Source: Glossina fuscipes
Taxonomy: Eukaryota > Arthropoda > Insecta > Diptera > Glossinidae
DNA length: 64,000 nt
Assembly (NCBI RefSeq): GCF_014805625.2
Contig: NW_023998630.1
Location: 52,860-116,859 of the forward strand
Reading direction: 5' to 3'
The position numbers and the translations under genes were made by a program. Numbering within the stretch: the first letter of the stretch is position 1; each line of letters begins with the position of its first letter. The notes under the pieces were generated by a model. The model had not been told where the DNA came from, did not search any database, and was given only the letters and a program-made list of their open reading frames with translations. This document shows, in pieces, positions 12,090 through 23,643 of this stretch.

Positions 12090-14450
12090 CGACTTTCGAT
12101 ATTTCGAATTCGTGTACAAGTAGGATGAATTTAAAAATTATTTGAGTTCAGCAATAGCTAGCTGGTCGAAATTGAATCAATTCTGAGTATCACAGTCAAA
12201 AATTTTTCACAAGGATATGTCAATTCAAAATTTGGAAAAACTATTGAATTATTAGAAAGCAACTAATCTCCTCTTGTGTATTTACACGGACTACGGCGGG
12301 ATAATTTTTTTTTTAATAAAACTTCTTTACTTATTTTCATTTCACGCAACCTAAAAAGAAAGTGTCTTTGAAGTTTATTTTATTTAAATGAATGAAAAGG
12401 CGGACAGATTAACAGAGGAATAAAATTTCTGATTTTTATCAAAATCCTTGCCTATTTCTTAATCAAAAGCCTTTCGAAAGTTCTCAGACCTTCTTGCGAA
12501 ACAGAAGGAGTACGAAAAAGGGGAAGTTTATTGAAATTGGAACAAAAGCTAATCCAAAACTGGTCGATTTGTGGATACGCTCTGTCGAAATATGTGTACG
12601 AAAATCGATGAAAATTTTATCTGTATGTTCAAATAATTCTGAATATTTTTATTATTATTATTATTATTATTTCTACTCATACTAAAATTCCATTCAATTA
12701 TCGTCCATCAGACGTATATAAATTTTTACCTTAACCATAGGCTCTTAGTTGATAAGAGGTATACATTGTAATTTCCACGATTTTACGAAATAAAGTAATA
12801 AACATTGAGGTCGAATGATAGGCTATCATATACGGGTCTTCACAGCGTATGATTGGATGTTACAAGAGGAATGACTATATTAATATATTCCTCCCCCTGT
12901 TGATGGATACTAACATTGGGCTTCTAATATAAAAAGATACTTGTCCGGTTTGTTCTTTTATTCCCTTTTCTGGTTTCCTCTATTCACCATCGTAAGTAAA
13001 TGTTTTCAAATGCAGTAGGATATGCTTTCAAGTTTTCAGATTTTTTTTCTGTAGACAGACTGGCGCAAATAAAGCCACACACATGAGAAGGTTTATATTT
13101 TTATGTACGTATGTTTGCTTTTCATGGTATTTTGTGGTATTGTTGGTTATTTTTAGTGTGAAATGCAATGCAAGCGATTTTTTTTGCGGTTGAATTGGAT
13201 AATTGACAATGTGGCTGCATGGTGCTGAGCACATGAGCGAGGGTAAATGTGTGCGTTCATCATTAGTAGCATCCAACACTCTTGTTATATGGTGTGTTTT
13301 TCAGGTTTTGCATTTTAAACAAAATGCAAATCATAACATCGCAGATGACGATGACTCAATACTCTGATAATATTATACAGAGTGATTTTGTGGTTTATAA
13401 TTCTAGCGCGTAAAATCAAACCTTATACTATACTATGCCACGCTATAACCAGAAAGGGTACATATAAATAATCTACAAAAGTTATTTCAATTTGTTTGTC
13501 GAAAACTATTTTTGCAGAAATTTGAATTGTATTTGTGGAAATATTTTGAAAACCTTTTTTCTTCATTATTTGAAGTCAAAAGACATTAACATGAAGTTTT
13601 ATGAGGACATTTGCCGATATGTATATTAGTATATATGCAGTGCCTATATCGTCAAATACGTTTACACAAACCTCTAAACAACTTCATTTACTTAAAATGT
13701 TTCGCGGATAATACCAACATTAAATTTATTCAATCGCTTTTGCTTTATAGCTTTTAGCGGCGATTTTCACCAAATTTCCCAAAGCAACTAAAATATTGCT
13801 TACACTTTTCCTCGTTTTTATGAAGTGTGTTACATTTCAATTCTACGAAGTACTGAACAAAAAAGATACTTATTTCAATTCATATCGCTACTCTATTTAT
13901 TTAGTTGTTAGCATCTATTTTGCTAAGATACAGATGGTGCTGCCGTCACCCTCAGGTTAGGTTTAATATCAAAAACAAGTGCTTGATGAAGACCGAGAAA
14001 CACAGCCAACGGATTGAAAGCGATATTCTAATTAAGTTGTACAATTCTCTCTGGTAGCTTTAACTTAGGATTCAACAGATTGGGATAGAAGTTAGCAGTT
14101 AGTCGTGGTCAGTTTGTGCAATAATCTCTTTCAGAAAGAGGTTAAACGGTGTACGAATAAACTTGCAAGCCCAGTTAATCTAACTAACGTAAGACATCTC
14201 TGTGGAGGTTTTAGCGAATCTGTTGTGCGAACAAATCGAAATATATGTTGCATAGGTGGTTAAGACTTCTCAGCGGGTTTTTGTCTTTTTGACATGTACA
14301 ACTTCCATCAAAATACCCTCGGTTTGCTAATAAGCCCACACTTAACCGTGAGATCATTGACTTTCAATATACATTTTATTTTAAATTTATTGAACGATTT
14401 TTAATTCTATCACTAGCTGTATTTTTTCTCTTCGTTGTTTGATCAAATAA
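12090..14450. other. AT-rich stretch with an (ATT)n microsatellite
   Basis: An (ATT)n tract lies at about 12648-12672. No gene is supported in the rest. Confidence 0.55.
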
Positions 14451-14454
14451 ATCG

Positions 14455-14830
14455 ATACAATTTAACAAGCAAGTAAGAAAATTATATTCGTTCATGATCG
14501 AATCTTTTATACTATGAATATTATCCTACGAAGGACAAAAAAAGTTTTTAATTTACGCGCTCCGTAGTATGGAGTGGGCGTGGTTGATTTTTCTACTTAA
14601 AAAAAATTTTTGTCATACAGGCGTGTGTTCCTGTAGGCATATCCTTTGAAAACTTTATGTCACTTCCAAATTGTTTTGCTAATTCGTAGGCGGTATCTTC
14701 GCTTTTATAAAAGGGCGAATATTTACCACAAATACTACATAGTCTGCAGACGGACAGACCGACAGGGGTCTAAAAAGGCTTTTATTAAATCCTTACTGAT
14801 TACGAAAATAAGTATGACCCAGAAATATAT
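14455..14830 (+). repeat. DINE-like dispersed repeat, one end
   Basis: It starts AACAAGCAAGTAAG followed by the hairpin ATTCGTTCATGATCGAAT and TTTTATACTATGAAT, a start structure matching (inverted) the end of the copy at 12.05 kb. GGAGTGGGCGTGG and GACGGACAGACCGACAG follow further in. The far boundary is unclear. Confidence 0.5.
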
Positions 14831-15484
14831 ATATCATATCAGACAAGCAAGCCGCATTTTGCCGTTCTGTCGCGTTTTATTTCTTTCGCATAATAGGATT
14901 TCGCAAAAAAAAAAATTTTTGTGTCCACAAGCATTTTTCTTTAGTCTTTTGAGAGCAACAACTTATCAGTCAGTATTTTTGATCTTGCTGCTAATGTATT
15001 AACAGGAAAGTTCTTCAGGTATTGGGAATAAATTGAAAATAAGTCAGGACCAATAACTTTACATGATCGTAGGCTAGTGATGACAATAAGAAAAAGTTGG
15101 GATTTGAGCTTGCTTTAGTTTTACGTCTTTTCTGGAATAAACCGATTGCTTAAGTCCTGCCTTCTTAACCGATTGACGAGCATAGATGCGAAATTTCAAC
15201 TTTCGAACTTAATTTTTACGAATGAATGTTTCCATAAAAAAGCGAGCTAAATTGACAGATTTCGGTGCAAATTTGAACATGTCATCGGTATCTACAGAGG
15301 AACTTGAGTACAATACCGTGTTTTTTCGCCATGTCTAATCGTAAATAAAAGTATTTGAGATATTTTGATATATTACATGCTCAAAAGTTGAAATGAGTCA
15401 AACTTAGGTGACCGATAATTCTAGTTTTACTGTCTTATTGTTTGTCGGAAATTATTAACTTACCCGCCCAAAATAAATTATTTT

Positions 15485-15790
15485 TATACCACAAAAAGAA
15501 GTTGAAATCTTCACGTCAGACCCCACAGACCATATATATTCTTCAATAGTATCGAACTCGGAATCCTTCTATATATGTTGTTCTGGCCGAGGACGGCCAG
15601 ATCAGTCAAAGAACACAACTGCAGAGTACCACAAAGTGAGCACACTCCTGCTTTTCGGTTTTTTTTGTTCATCACTCATAAAGTGCCGATTCATAACAAA
15701 AATTTCCACGTATATTCTACAAAAAAGGAAAAAAACCAACCATGCCCAATAATAATGTTACGCAAATCCCACACATTTGATAAGAAGAGT
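15485..15790 (+). repeat. DINE-like dispersed repeat, diverged copy
   Basis: TTTTTATACCACAAAAAGAAG is followed by GACCCCACAGACCATATATA and TTCTTCAATAGTATCGA, the same order of blocks as the other copies but strongly diverged. Boundaries are approximate. Confidence 0.4.
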
Positions 15791-15794
15791 ATGC

Positions 15795-16328
15795 ATGAAA
15801 ACTCCTGGATTTTCTAGGAAACAAAATTAGTACAATGGTAAAATCGAATGCAGATTCATGTTGCTTTACTTAGTAAAAAAGGATTAGCCGGAAAATGGCT
15901 TAAGGAAATTTGGTAATGGGAATATGCTTATAAAAAGGTACAAAAGCAGAATATTAACGGACGGCAAGAACTCTCGAGTTAAGAGAGTTGAATCGAACCA
16001 GCGGAAGTATTGAAACAATGCAGACGTAGATTCCGTTAAATAATTCATTTGTAAATAGAGTTACTGAAAATTGCGTATGCTATCCAACAAATTCAGTGAG
16101 GCGCACTTGTTTTCGGAAAGATTTGCCTTCTCCAAATGTGCTGGTTATATAAACCTTTACAAGCAACTTACCATTATCTAAATGCATCGCGAAACTTTTA
16201 ATCTATCCATGTGTTAATCCGTTTTCCCCGCTAAATTTTCTACCAAATGGCGTTAATCTTTTCGTCAGTCGCCAGCTGCATGACCCAGGTAACGCGCCTG
16301 TAATGTTTACTTGGTTTCCCCTTTCTTT
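15795..16328. other. No gene seen; left flank of the I-like element
   Basis: No coding or structural feature is supported before the element's target-site duplication. Confidence 0.5.
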
Positions 16329-16341
16329 AGAATTTGGTTTC
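16329..16341 (+). repeat. Target-site duplication, left copy (13 bp)
   Basis: AGAATTTGGTTTC is identical to the 13 bases at 21255-21267, immediately after the (TAA)n tail. A duplication of this length is typical of target-primed reverse transcription by I-clade non-LTR elements and fixes the element's left edge. Confidence 0.9.
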
Positions 16342-16656
16342 ACATACGTTATCGACTTGTGTTCTGAGTAGTGCGTGTTTTGTTTTCCGTCTGCGATTTT
16401 TTAATTGTTTTCGGTGTTTTTGGGTGTTTTTGTGTTTTTAACTCGTGTGTTCTCTGTGCTTTTGCAAAAACTGATTGTCGCAGATATGATATTTGCTTTT
16501 TTTTTCTGCAAATATAATAAAAAAATCCCCAAAAAAAAAAACATAAAAGAAAAATAACATATTGAAAACAATTGTCATTATCCTCACCAGTTCCCAAACC
16601 TTTCAAGTGAGTGGTTATTTCCCAATTTATTAAATAAGAGACAACCATAAGGCATA
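16342..16656 (+). promoter_or_regulatory. 5' leader of the I-like element
   Basis: About 315 bp of non-coding sequence lies between the element's first base and the ORF1 ATG. I-type elements carry an internal RNA polymerase II promoter at their 5' end, so this would be expected to hold it. No core promoter motif is clear enough to name. Placement is by family knowledge and position. Confidence 0.5.
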
Positions 16657-17852
16657 ATGGCCCCGGGGCCGCCTGATATAAACTCAGAAAGATTTCATCT
16701 ATTAGCAGACGTATCCCCTCAAAGAAAAAAAATAAAAAATTCCGAATTTCCGGTGTTGCCAACCAGTAGCATCGTTCCTATCGACAAAAAATGTGTTGTG
16801 ATTTCTCCAACTGATCCCTCCATAACAATTTCGCAATCCAGCTCTTTCGCTATTAAAAATGCACTAGATTGCATTACGACGCATATAGACTCTATATCGA
16901 TTTTACGCGATGGAAATTTACTTGTCCTGGCTGGGAAATCGAGCACAACCGAAAAGCTCATAAAGTCTAAATCATTAGCCAATTTGTGCGCTATATCGGA
17001 TGTGCCGGAAGATGAATTTGTGCGCGAAATGGGCAGTCAAGGAGTTACTGAAGTCTACAAATTCACCAAATTAAATGACGGTGGAAAAACCCGTTCTCCT
17101 ACAGGAAGAATTATTTTGTCTTTTGACCGCTATCGGCTACCGGCAACGGTTTATGTAGCTTGCTACAAATGTAAAGTAGAACTCTACATTCCAAATCCCA
17201 TGAGGTGTAAAAACTGCCAATGCCTGGGCCACACGGCAAAAAGATGCACCAGTCCTCCACCCTGTGCTAACTGTGGTCTTCCTCCACATCCTGAAAACTG
17301 TACGCGTAGCTTCTGCTTAAATTGTAACGAGCAACACTCTGCGTTAGACAAACAATGCCCACGTTTTATACAAATGCGTGAAATTCTAAAAATCAAAACA
17401 AAAAATTACTGTAGCATGTAGCATGTAGCAAAAGTAGTACCTACGCTGTTGTCGCCTGGCAAATAATGCCTAATAAACCTTTAATTTCAGCTCCTTCCAA
17501 CGAAAAACCTGTTCTACCATCAACCAAAAATTGCACTGCCAAACCAGTTCCATTGCCCGCCGAAGATAATATTGAAAAAATTAAAACAACAACACATATG
17601 CCAAAATCTAATAATCTAAATCCCCCTGAATCACCAGTTCTCAACTCTACTCAACAGATTACAAGCTGTAATGAATCCAATCTTTCATCCCTCAATCAAC
17701 CTTCAATTTCAAATTATTCACGTGTGCCCACTCGTGGCGGTTCAAATATACGCAGATACCTAAGTACAGATTATTGTGCTGGTAAGAACAAATTATTCTC
17801 ACAAAATTCTTATAGTGACATTTTCCACGGAGACGCTGACATGTCAACTTAA
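16657..17852 (+). pseudogene. ORF1 (gag-like nucleic-acid-binding protein) of the I-like element, frameshifted
   Basis: The first 254 codons (16657-17421) begin with MAPGPPDINSERF. Three cysteine knuckles sit near the end: CKNCQCLGHTAKRC at about residue 184, CANCGLPPHPENC at about 204 and CLNCNEQHSALDKQC at about 220. In this family the protein binds the element RNA and forms the RNP. The frame breaks at 17410-17430, where the 7-mer TGTAGCA is present three times in tandem. The C-terminal part continues in another frame (17466-17852), rich in Asn, Pro and Ser. Loss of two 7-mers (14 bp) would rejoin the frames, so the break looks like a tandem expansion. Total length would be about 390 residues, close to I-factor ORF1. 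Confidence 0.88.
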
Positions 17853-18639
17853 CCTACTTTCCACTCCATGTCACTACAATTAAATAAAGTTTTTAAAATT
17901 CTACAATGGAACATTAAGGGACTTCCTAACAATTTGAATGAACTCCGTGCACTCGTAAATGATCTCAGTCCAACCTTTATATCGCCTTAAGAGACCCATT
18001 GTAGAACCTCTTTTAATCCTATTCCACCCAAATCATATACTGGATACTTCACGAATGCTGATCAAAATTTATATTCCAAACCAGGAGTTGGTGTCTTTAT
18101 AAAATCAAGTATACCTCACAAACGCATAAATTTAAGCTCAAATATACAAGCCGTAGCGATACAAATAATCTTAAACATAAAATTACAGTGCTTTCGATCT
18201 ATATTCCACCTTCGCAATCGTTTTCTCGGCAAGAACTCTACAATTTATTCTCCGTACTTTCCCAGAAATACATCAATGAAAGTTGTCTGAAACAAAATCA
18301 ACAGACTCAATGGGACTTCAAACCTGAACGAAATTTCGGCTATCTGCACTCCCAATGGAACTTCATGGTTCAAAGTTAGAATCAACAATCATCTTTCGGA
18401 TTCCTTTCCGCTAATGAATGGCATTCCGCAAGGATCTCCTCTCTCTGTCATGCTTTTCCAGATCGCCTTCAACGAAATTAGCAAAATTCTTTGCCGTGCG
18501 CCGAGAATCGAACATTGTATCTATGCGGACGTTGTATACATTTTAGCAAAAGAAAAAGATAGCACGAAGACAATCAACATCCCCGAATCTATTGGACGAG
18601 AGATCTCCGCATGGGCAAACTCGTCAGGTGCTAACATTT

Positions 18640-18643
18640 CCAT
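18640..18643 (+). repeat. 4-bp target-site duplication of solo LTR copy 1
   Basis: CCAT here is repeated at 19148-19151. Taking out everything between restores the reverse-transcriptase reading frame across the junction, which confirms the edges. Confidence 0.85.
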
Positions 18644-19147
18644 TGTAATGAATGTAATGATGTTTAATGATGAAGCGTTCAATTATTTGTTTATGGGAAG
18701 ATTCCCTATGATTCCTTCCCAAAGTGTTAGTGAATGTAGTTTAGCAGTTTAGCCCTAAGCTGCTCGACTTCAGTGCGCCAAGTCTTTCCGTCTTTTATAA
18801 TGCCAATAAGTGTCGGCATAAGACGGTCCCTAATCTCTATGTTTCAGGCGGATTGAACGCCTTGTATTTCCAGCGAGTTAAACGCTAGGTTGAATTGTTT
18901 GATAACAACTGAATTTCTTTATTTTCTTTGGCACTATTTATACTTAATTTTTACATTAAATTATTCTTATCTAAACAGAATTATAATTGTTTACATGCGG
19001 CATCGTATTGCATTACGAAATGCAATACTCACCCTGGTGAAGTGTGACATAAATTTTATTTTTATTTCACCAAAAGGATTATGCTGGAGTCGCATAATTC
19101 TGCCACACTTCAAGTGGATGCATACGATAGTATGCGATCACACTACA
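18644..19147 (-). mobile_element. Solo LTR, copy 1 (504 bp), inserted in ORF2
   Basis: The insert begins TG and ends CA (TGTAATG...CACTACA), is flanked by CCAT duplications, and contains no coding sequence. Read on the minus strand it has TATAAATAG and a downstream AATAAAG, the usual promoter and polyadenylation order of an LTR. It also has inverted repeats: GCATAC/GTATGC near its minus-strand start and a perfect 10-bp stem at 19005-19028. A related 482-bp copy lies at 27526-28007. The superfamily is uncertain; Bel/Pao or Ty3-type are both possible. A solo LTR arises by recombination between the two LTRs of a complete element. Confidence 0.85.
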
Positions 19148-19385
19148 CCATACAAAAATCTAAAAAAATGCACATTTGTCGAAAGCAGATTGAAGATGCA
19201 GGAAATCTATTGATGCTTATTAATGACTTACCAGTACAAAATGTGCAGACGCTCCATATTCTCGAGCTCACGTTTTCCAACAAATATCGTTGGAAAGCAC
19301 ACTGTCTTCAGTTATAAAATTGTATTTTAACAAGGGTGAATTTAATGCAGTAGGTTGCTTGCAAAAGCTATGCGCACATTAATAC

Positions 19386-19845
19386 TGTTACGGAAATCCC
19401 AAATCTAGTTGATTCCAGCTAAGGCATTTTCTAAAATAATAAATTCCTTAAGGAGAAAAGAATTCAAATGTACATTTGCGAGGCGTCCTGCAGTTGCAGA
19501 CCGATGAAAGCGATTAGCGGAAAAGCAGACAGGTAACAACAAAGTGCATATCCGCAGGCGCGTCATGCATCTGCAGGCAGATGAAAACGATTACCAACAA
19601 AAGCAGTTTAACGATTTAAGGATCAAGTCTATAAAATTAGGTACTAGTAATATGATGGCAAAAAATGTATATAAATAGAATATTTGTGAAAGGCAGTAGA
19701 GTAGAAAAAGAATATTTAAGTTAAGCAGTCGAATTGCCAAAAATAATTTGTAAATAATCCCACATTTAAAAGAAATATAATTGTAAATAAAAGAACTTTT
19801 AAGTGTATTTCTCTTGAATAAAATATCCACGATCCAGTGATGCAG
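19386..19845 (+). mobile_element. Probable second LTR-like insertion in ORF2
   Basis: ORF2 similarity stops near 19385 (…YAHIN) and resumes near 19848 (…YKSEFHNN), with about 460 bp of unrelated DNA between. The insert starts TGTTACGGAAATCCC and contains TATATAAATAG near 19667 and AATAAAAGAA near 19790, the order expected of an LTR on the plus strand. No clean duplication was found; ACTGT (19384-19388) and ACCGT (19846-19850) are a possible mismatched pair. Boundaries are approximate. Confidence 0.45.
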
Positions 19846-21126
19846 ACCGTATCTTATAAAAGTGAATTTCATAACAATACTATTACTTATGTTACCAAAA
19901 TTCTTGTTTTAAGCAAGATTGACTATGCTTTGATAATTTATGGTAATAGATGCAAACTTAATATTAACATCCTCAAACCGGTCTATCACCAAGCTCTGAG
20001 AGCAAGTTCTTATGCTTTTCGGACGACGCCCATAAAGCTAAAATAGTCCTCAAGTTTCTTAATTCAAACAAATCTATTCTCGGTGATGACGTGAGAAAGA
20101 TTATTATTGCGAAGAAAATTCAAAAGTCACCGTCTGCAATTGACTATTGTTTGTACGTCGCAATGGAATTGAACATTCCCCTAAAAATTTTCCGCTCTTT
20201 TAAAGTTATACGTCCAAGAATTTTGAAAGGCTGCTCTTTTGACATTTCGCTGTCTATTCACAAGAAACGACATACTCTAAATTACGTCTTCAGGAACCTA
20301 ATAGATCAAAAAACCTAAGTACTGGAGAGTATCGGTTGGAATCTTTTATACGCAGACGGCTTGAAATCTTCTGGTCTGCTACCTGCTTGTGCCATGGTAG
20401 ATGCTTCAGGACAGGTTCTTTTCAATCACATATTTCAGGAGAGTACTTCAACTTTCGCAACCGAAGCCAGAGGTATCCTTCACGCTGCGAAACTTGCCCA
20501 TAAACACAAACGCAAAACCGTCATTGTTACCAACAGTTTATCTGTATTACAAGCTATATGAAATCCTTCGAATTCGAGATGGACCACCATCGACAAATTA
20601 ACGAATATTATTACAACACCCGGCGGAAAAGTTAAAACGTTATGGGTACCTAATCATATCGGTTTATTGGGAAATGAGCGGGCTGGTCGAGCGGCTAAGT
20701 ATGCTGCTTCTGCACCTCTAATTATGGATGATGTCATGGAAAAGTTGGATCTTCAAAGATACTTTGGGGGAAAAGTTAAGGAGAAAATTACAGAAGGAAA
20801 TCTACAATACTATCTTTCATTAACCGTTAATTAACTCCACCTTTACATCCAACAAATGTTGATAAAATCAAGATCAAAACATTTTCGAGAATTCGCCTTG
20901 GTCGTACAATTGCAACTCGCTAATGGATCTTGAAGAAGTCTTCCTCCCCAATCGCAGTTGTGGACAAACTCTAACTATAAAGCACATTCTCTGCGACTGC
21001 CTTAAGTTTTCCTTGGCTAGAAGTATTGCATTTGGAGCGACTAACCCTTTGGACATTCTAAAATCAGCTTCAGAACCGAATATAAATTCAATATATTACT
21101 TTATTACTACTAAGCTCATTATCTAA

Positions 21127-21254
21127 TGTAGATTTATTTATATTAGAGCCGATAGCCTGTGCTGCTAGTGCTCAATGTCTTTTTTTTAGTCTAAGAATTT
21201 ATTTCATTAGTCTAAAATTATAATAATAATAATAATAGTAATAATAATAATAAT
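21127..21254 (+). repeat. 3' UTR and (TAA)n tail of the I-like element
   Basis: About 95 bp of 3' leader follows the last coding block (GAGCCGATAGCCTGTGCTGC...CTAAGAATTTATTTCATTAG), then an interrupted TAA array. TAA tails are characteristic of I-type elements. The same 3' end occurs inverted at about 31.0 kb. Confidence 0.9.
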
Positions 21255-21267
21255 AGAATTTGGTTTC
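21255..21267 (+). repeat. Target-site duplication, right copy (13 bp)
   Basis: AGAATTTGGTTTC, identical to 16329-16341. Confidence 0.9.
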
Positions 21268-21269
21268 CT

Positions 21270-23235
21270 ACAAAACTGACTAATGTTCATGAAAATTCAA
21301 ATCATGAATGTGTGCGGCATTTTCGTAACAATATTATTTCAATATAATATGATGTATTTTTTCGACGATCACTTCTAAACTGAAATTTTTTATATGAAAT
21401 TGTATTCGGAAATCTTCTACACTTTTTTTATTTGATCGTGTAATCATTCAAAGCATCTACCCTTACCTCAACGACAGAAACTTGCTTCGCCGAGTACATG
21501 TGTAACCCATATCTACTTAAAATATGGCGAAAACTTGGAAAACATGTTTCAAAAAATTTTTATCTTTTGATACGATCCAATTCTAAAAATCATGAAGTAA
21601 AAAAGTAATCAATTCGGTTTAATTACGCTTTGCTTAGGAACGTATGTATTTTGCGGGTTGTACGAGAAGCACATTTCTGTCTTACGGCGAAGCAGTGCAT
21701 TTTTTGATGGACAAGAAAAAGGAGCTATGGAGTTGCAACGTTGAGTGACGATTGTTAGAAGCTTTCGGCGGAGTAAGGGCAACTGTATGCACACAAACAA
21801 ACATCTTTTCGAGTAAAAGATATGCCTGTTGTATGCGTTCTTAATTAAATTCTACCATCTTTCACAATGCCATCGTCTCGTGTTTAATAATTTTTGTTAT
21901 ATTTAGCGAATTACTTTAAGAATGCTTTAACAACATGCAGACACGTGATTTCGTTACTTGTACTTGGAAGCCAACAGTAATCAAATAACATGTGAAAATA
22001 TGTTGTTTCTTTACTAGGAAATAGTTTTGTTTTTATTTGGACAAATAATCTAATTTTGAGAGTTCGCTTAAGCCGTACAGTGTGTTACTGACTTTATGCT
22101 TGCCAAGCTTTGAAAAAAGCTATGATTTCCGCTGTTCCTTTTTGGGGAATAAACGAAAGTTTTCTTCGAAAAATTTTAGAGAAACATTTTCGAAAACCTT
22201 CGAAAAAGCCTCAAAGAAACCACAAGATTATACATTGTTGATAAGAGAAACATATATATAAATATATGTGTGTACATTATAATGTTGTATGTGAATAACA
22301 AACAATTACTATATGAAAGTTTTTGTTGTTTTGAAGCAGAAACACATCCTACTTTTTCCTTAAGAAGTTTTTAGAATAAAAAAAACTTTACACATTCTCA
22401 GAGGCCCTCTAAGTAACTTTTTTGTATCCTACCAAGATAAGAAAGAACTAAGTCTTAGCACATCATGAAGTTTGGTCTATAATTTGCCATAATAAAAGTT
22501 TTTTCTTCGTATAAAAGCAAAATCCTCTGCTTTATATGTTTTTTTTCCAAAATGGTTTGTTCCATCGCATGCCAGCAGTCGCGGTCAGTCTCGTAGGGAT
22601 TTGAGCAAAAAAGCAAAAATACCAATGACAGCAAAGCTTAACTTTTGAATGTTTGCGTTATATGGTCTATTAGCCACTCGTGGATATATATGCACGGACT
22701 TAAGCAGTGTAAAAGAAAGTAAAGTAAATGAAAACAAAACAAAGAAGGAAGAAAATATAGGGGAAAAAAAACTAAATAATTTCTATTCAAAAAGCAAGCA
22801 ATAATAATACAACAACTATAACAACCGTATATATAGTGTTCGTGATAGTTAGAGAGAAGGTCAAGAATTTTTAAAATTTTAAATGAAAATATTTTTTTTT
22901 TAAAAAGAGTTAATTTTTATAATCGATAAATATTTCGTTTACAATTGCATATCATCAATTTTTATAAACAATCAATCCTTTGGTTGCGCCCCGGTGTATT
23001 TTCAATTTATAAACAGACAATTTTGCTTGTGCAATACCATGATCAGCTGTTTTCCCAAGAAAAAAATATTAAATTATTTAGGAAAAGGTGTAAAAAATTT
23101 GAAAAAAAAAATTTCTTTTTTCAGTTTCGAAGAACGCCTGGTAATGATACATCAACCAAATCGTTATTAGAATAATTTTGTAGTGCCCTAACTTCCCTGT
23201 GTTCTCCCCATTGCTAACGTTTTTATTTCTATATT
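21270..23235. other. AT-rich stretch, no gene seen
   Basis: No supported gene or element. Poly-A and poly-T rich throughout. Confidence 0.5.
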
Positions 23236-23240
23236 ACAAG

Positions 23241-23643
23241 TGATTTGGGTATCGACGAATGGAACGAATTAAACACCAACGATATGTTAATAACGAAACA
23301 AGTAAAAAAACCAACATTTTTAACCGATACTGGATATATTGAACAATTCCATGGCGCAGGAAATCTTAGCTCGATGGAACAAATTTAGATCCTGAAGCTA
23401 TAAAATCAGGTATGGCCGATGGCTGCATGAAAAAATAGAAGCACAATAATAGCATTGAAGTACGTCTGCCACTCAGTCCAATTGAATTGGACGCAGCAAG
23501 TAAACATAGTATTCATAACGGCAATAGGAAACCAACTTTAAATAATTATGAGAGCGAAGACCATACTAAATTATCAGCTAATTTGGATCCTCCATTGCTC
23601 TTCTGTCACAACATTTTTTTGAACAAAATAATTATTTTATAAT
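23241..23643 (+). pseudogene. Unidentified decayed coding exon
   Basis: A pyrimidine tract and acceptor-like TATTACAAG precede a coding-like reading: LGIDEWNELNTNDMLITKQV and onward through about 45 residues. A frameshift near 23375-23385 passes into a second frame (TNLDPEAIKSGMADGCMKK, a TAG at 23436, then IEVRLPLSPIELDAASKHS and on to DPPLLFCHN). One frameshift and one stop break an otherwise continuous ~130-residue stretch. I do not recognise the protein. The intron-like acceptor suggests a DNA-level copy of a gene rather than a processed retrocopy. Confidence 0.5.

Larger units (their letters stand above)
17868..21126 (+). pseudogene. ORF2 (endonuclease / reverse transcriptase / RNase H) of the I-like element, broken
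   Basis: The likely start ATG is at 17868. The AP-endonuclease N-terminus reads ILQWNIKGLPNNLNELRAL, with an in-frame TAA at 17988 just before the ETH motif. The endonuclease breaks off near 18290. Reverse transcriptase follows with NGIPQGSPLSVMLF at about 18414. Its catalytic YADD is YADV at 18522-18533, so one metal-binding Asp is lost. Coding resumes after the solo LTR at 19152 and again near 19845 (LSKIDYALIIYG). RNase H (about 20340-20720) has YADG, FATEAR, TNS (usually TDS) and GNERAG (usually NERAD), so two of its four acidic residues are changed. A C-terminal Cys-His segment (TIKHILCDCLKF) lies at 20955-21010. The product would nick target DNA and copy the RNA; this copy cannot. Confidence 0.88.
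16342..21254 (+). mobile_element. I-clade non-LTR retrotransposon, defective, with nested insertions
   Basis: The element starts just after the left target-site duplication and ends in a (TAA)n tail before the right duplication. In order it has a 5' leader, ORF1 with three zinc knuckles, then ORF2 with endonuclease, reverse transcriptase and RNase H. The RNase H domain and TAA tail point to the I clade (I factor-like). It spans 4913 bp, of which 504 bp is a later solo LTR and about 460 bp is probably a second insertion. The remaining ~3.95 kb is shorter than an intact I factor (about 5.4 kb) because ORF2 has lost the region between endonuclease and reverse transcriptase. Stops and frameshifts make it non-autonomous. 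The complete 5' end is unusual, since most copies are 5'-truncated. Confidence 0.92.

Noticed and set aside
14646..15002. 118-codon plus-strand ORF
   Set aside because: Lies across a DINE-like repeat including its GACGGACAGACCGACAG tract; no domain.
16349..17396. Minus-strand ORFs opposite ORF1 of the I-like element
   Set aside because: Shadows of the coding strand; no domain.
17441..17644. Minus-strand ORF of 67 codons
   Set aside because: Shadow of the ORF1 C-terminal part.
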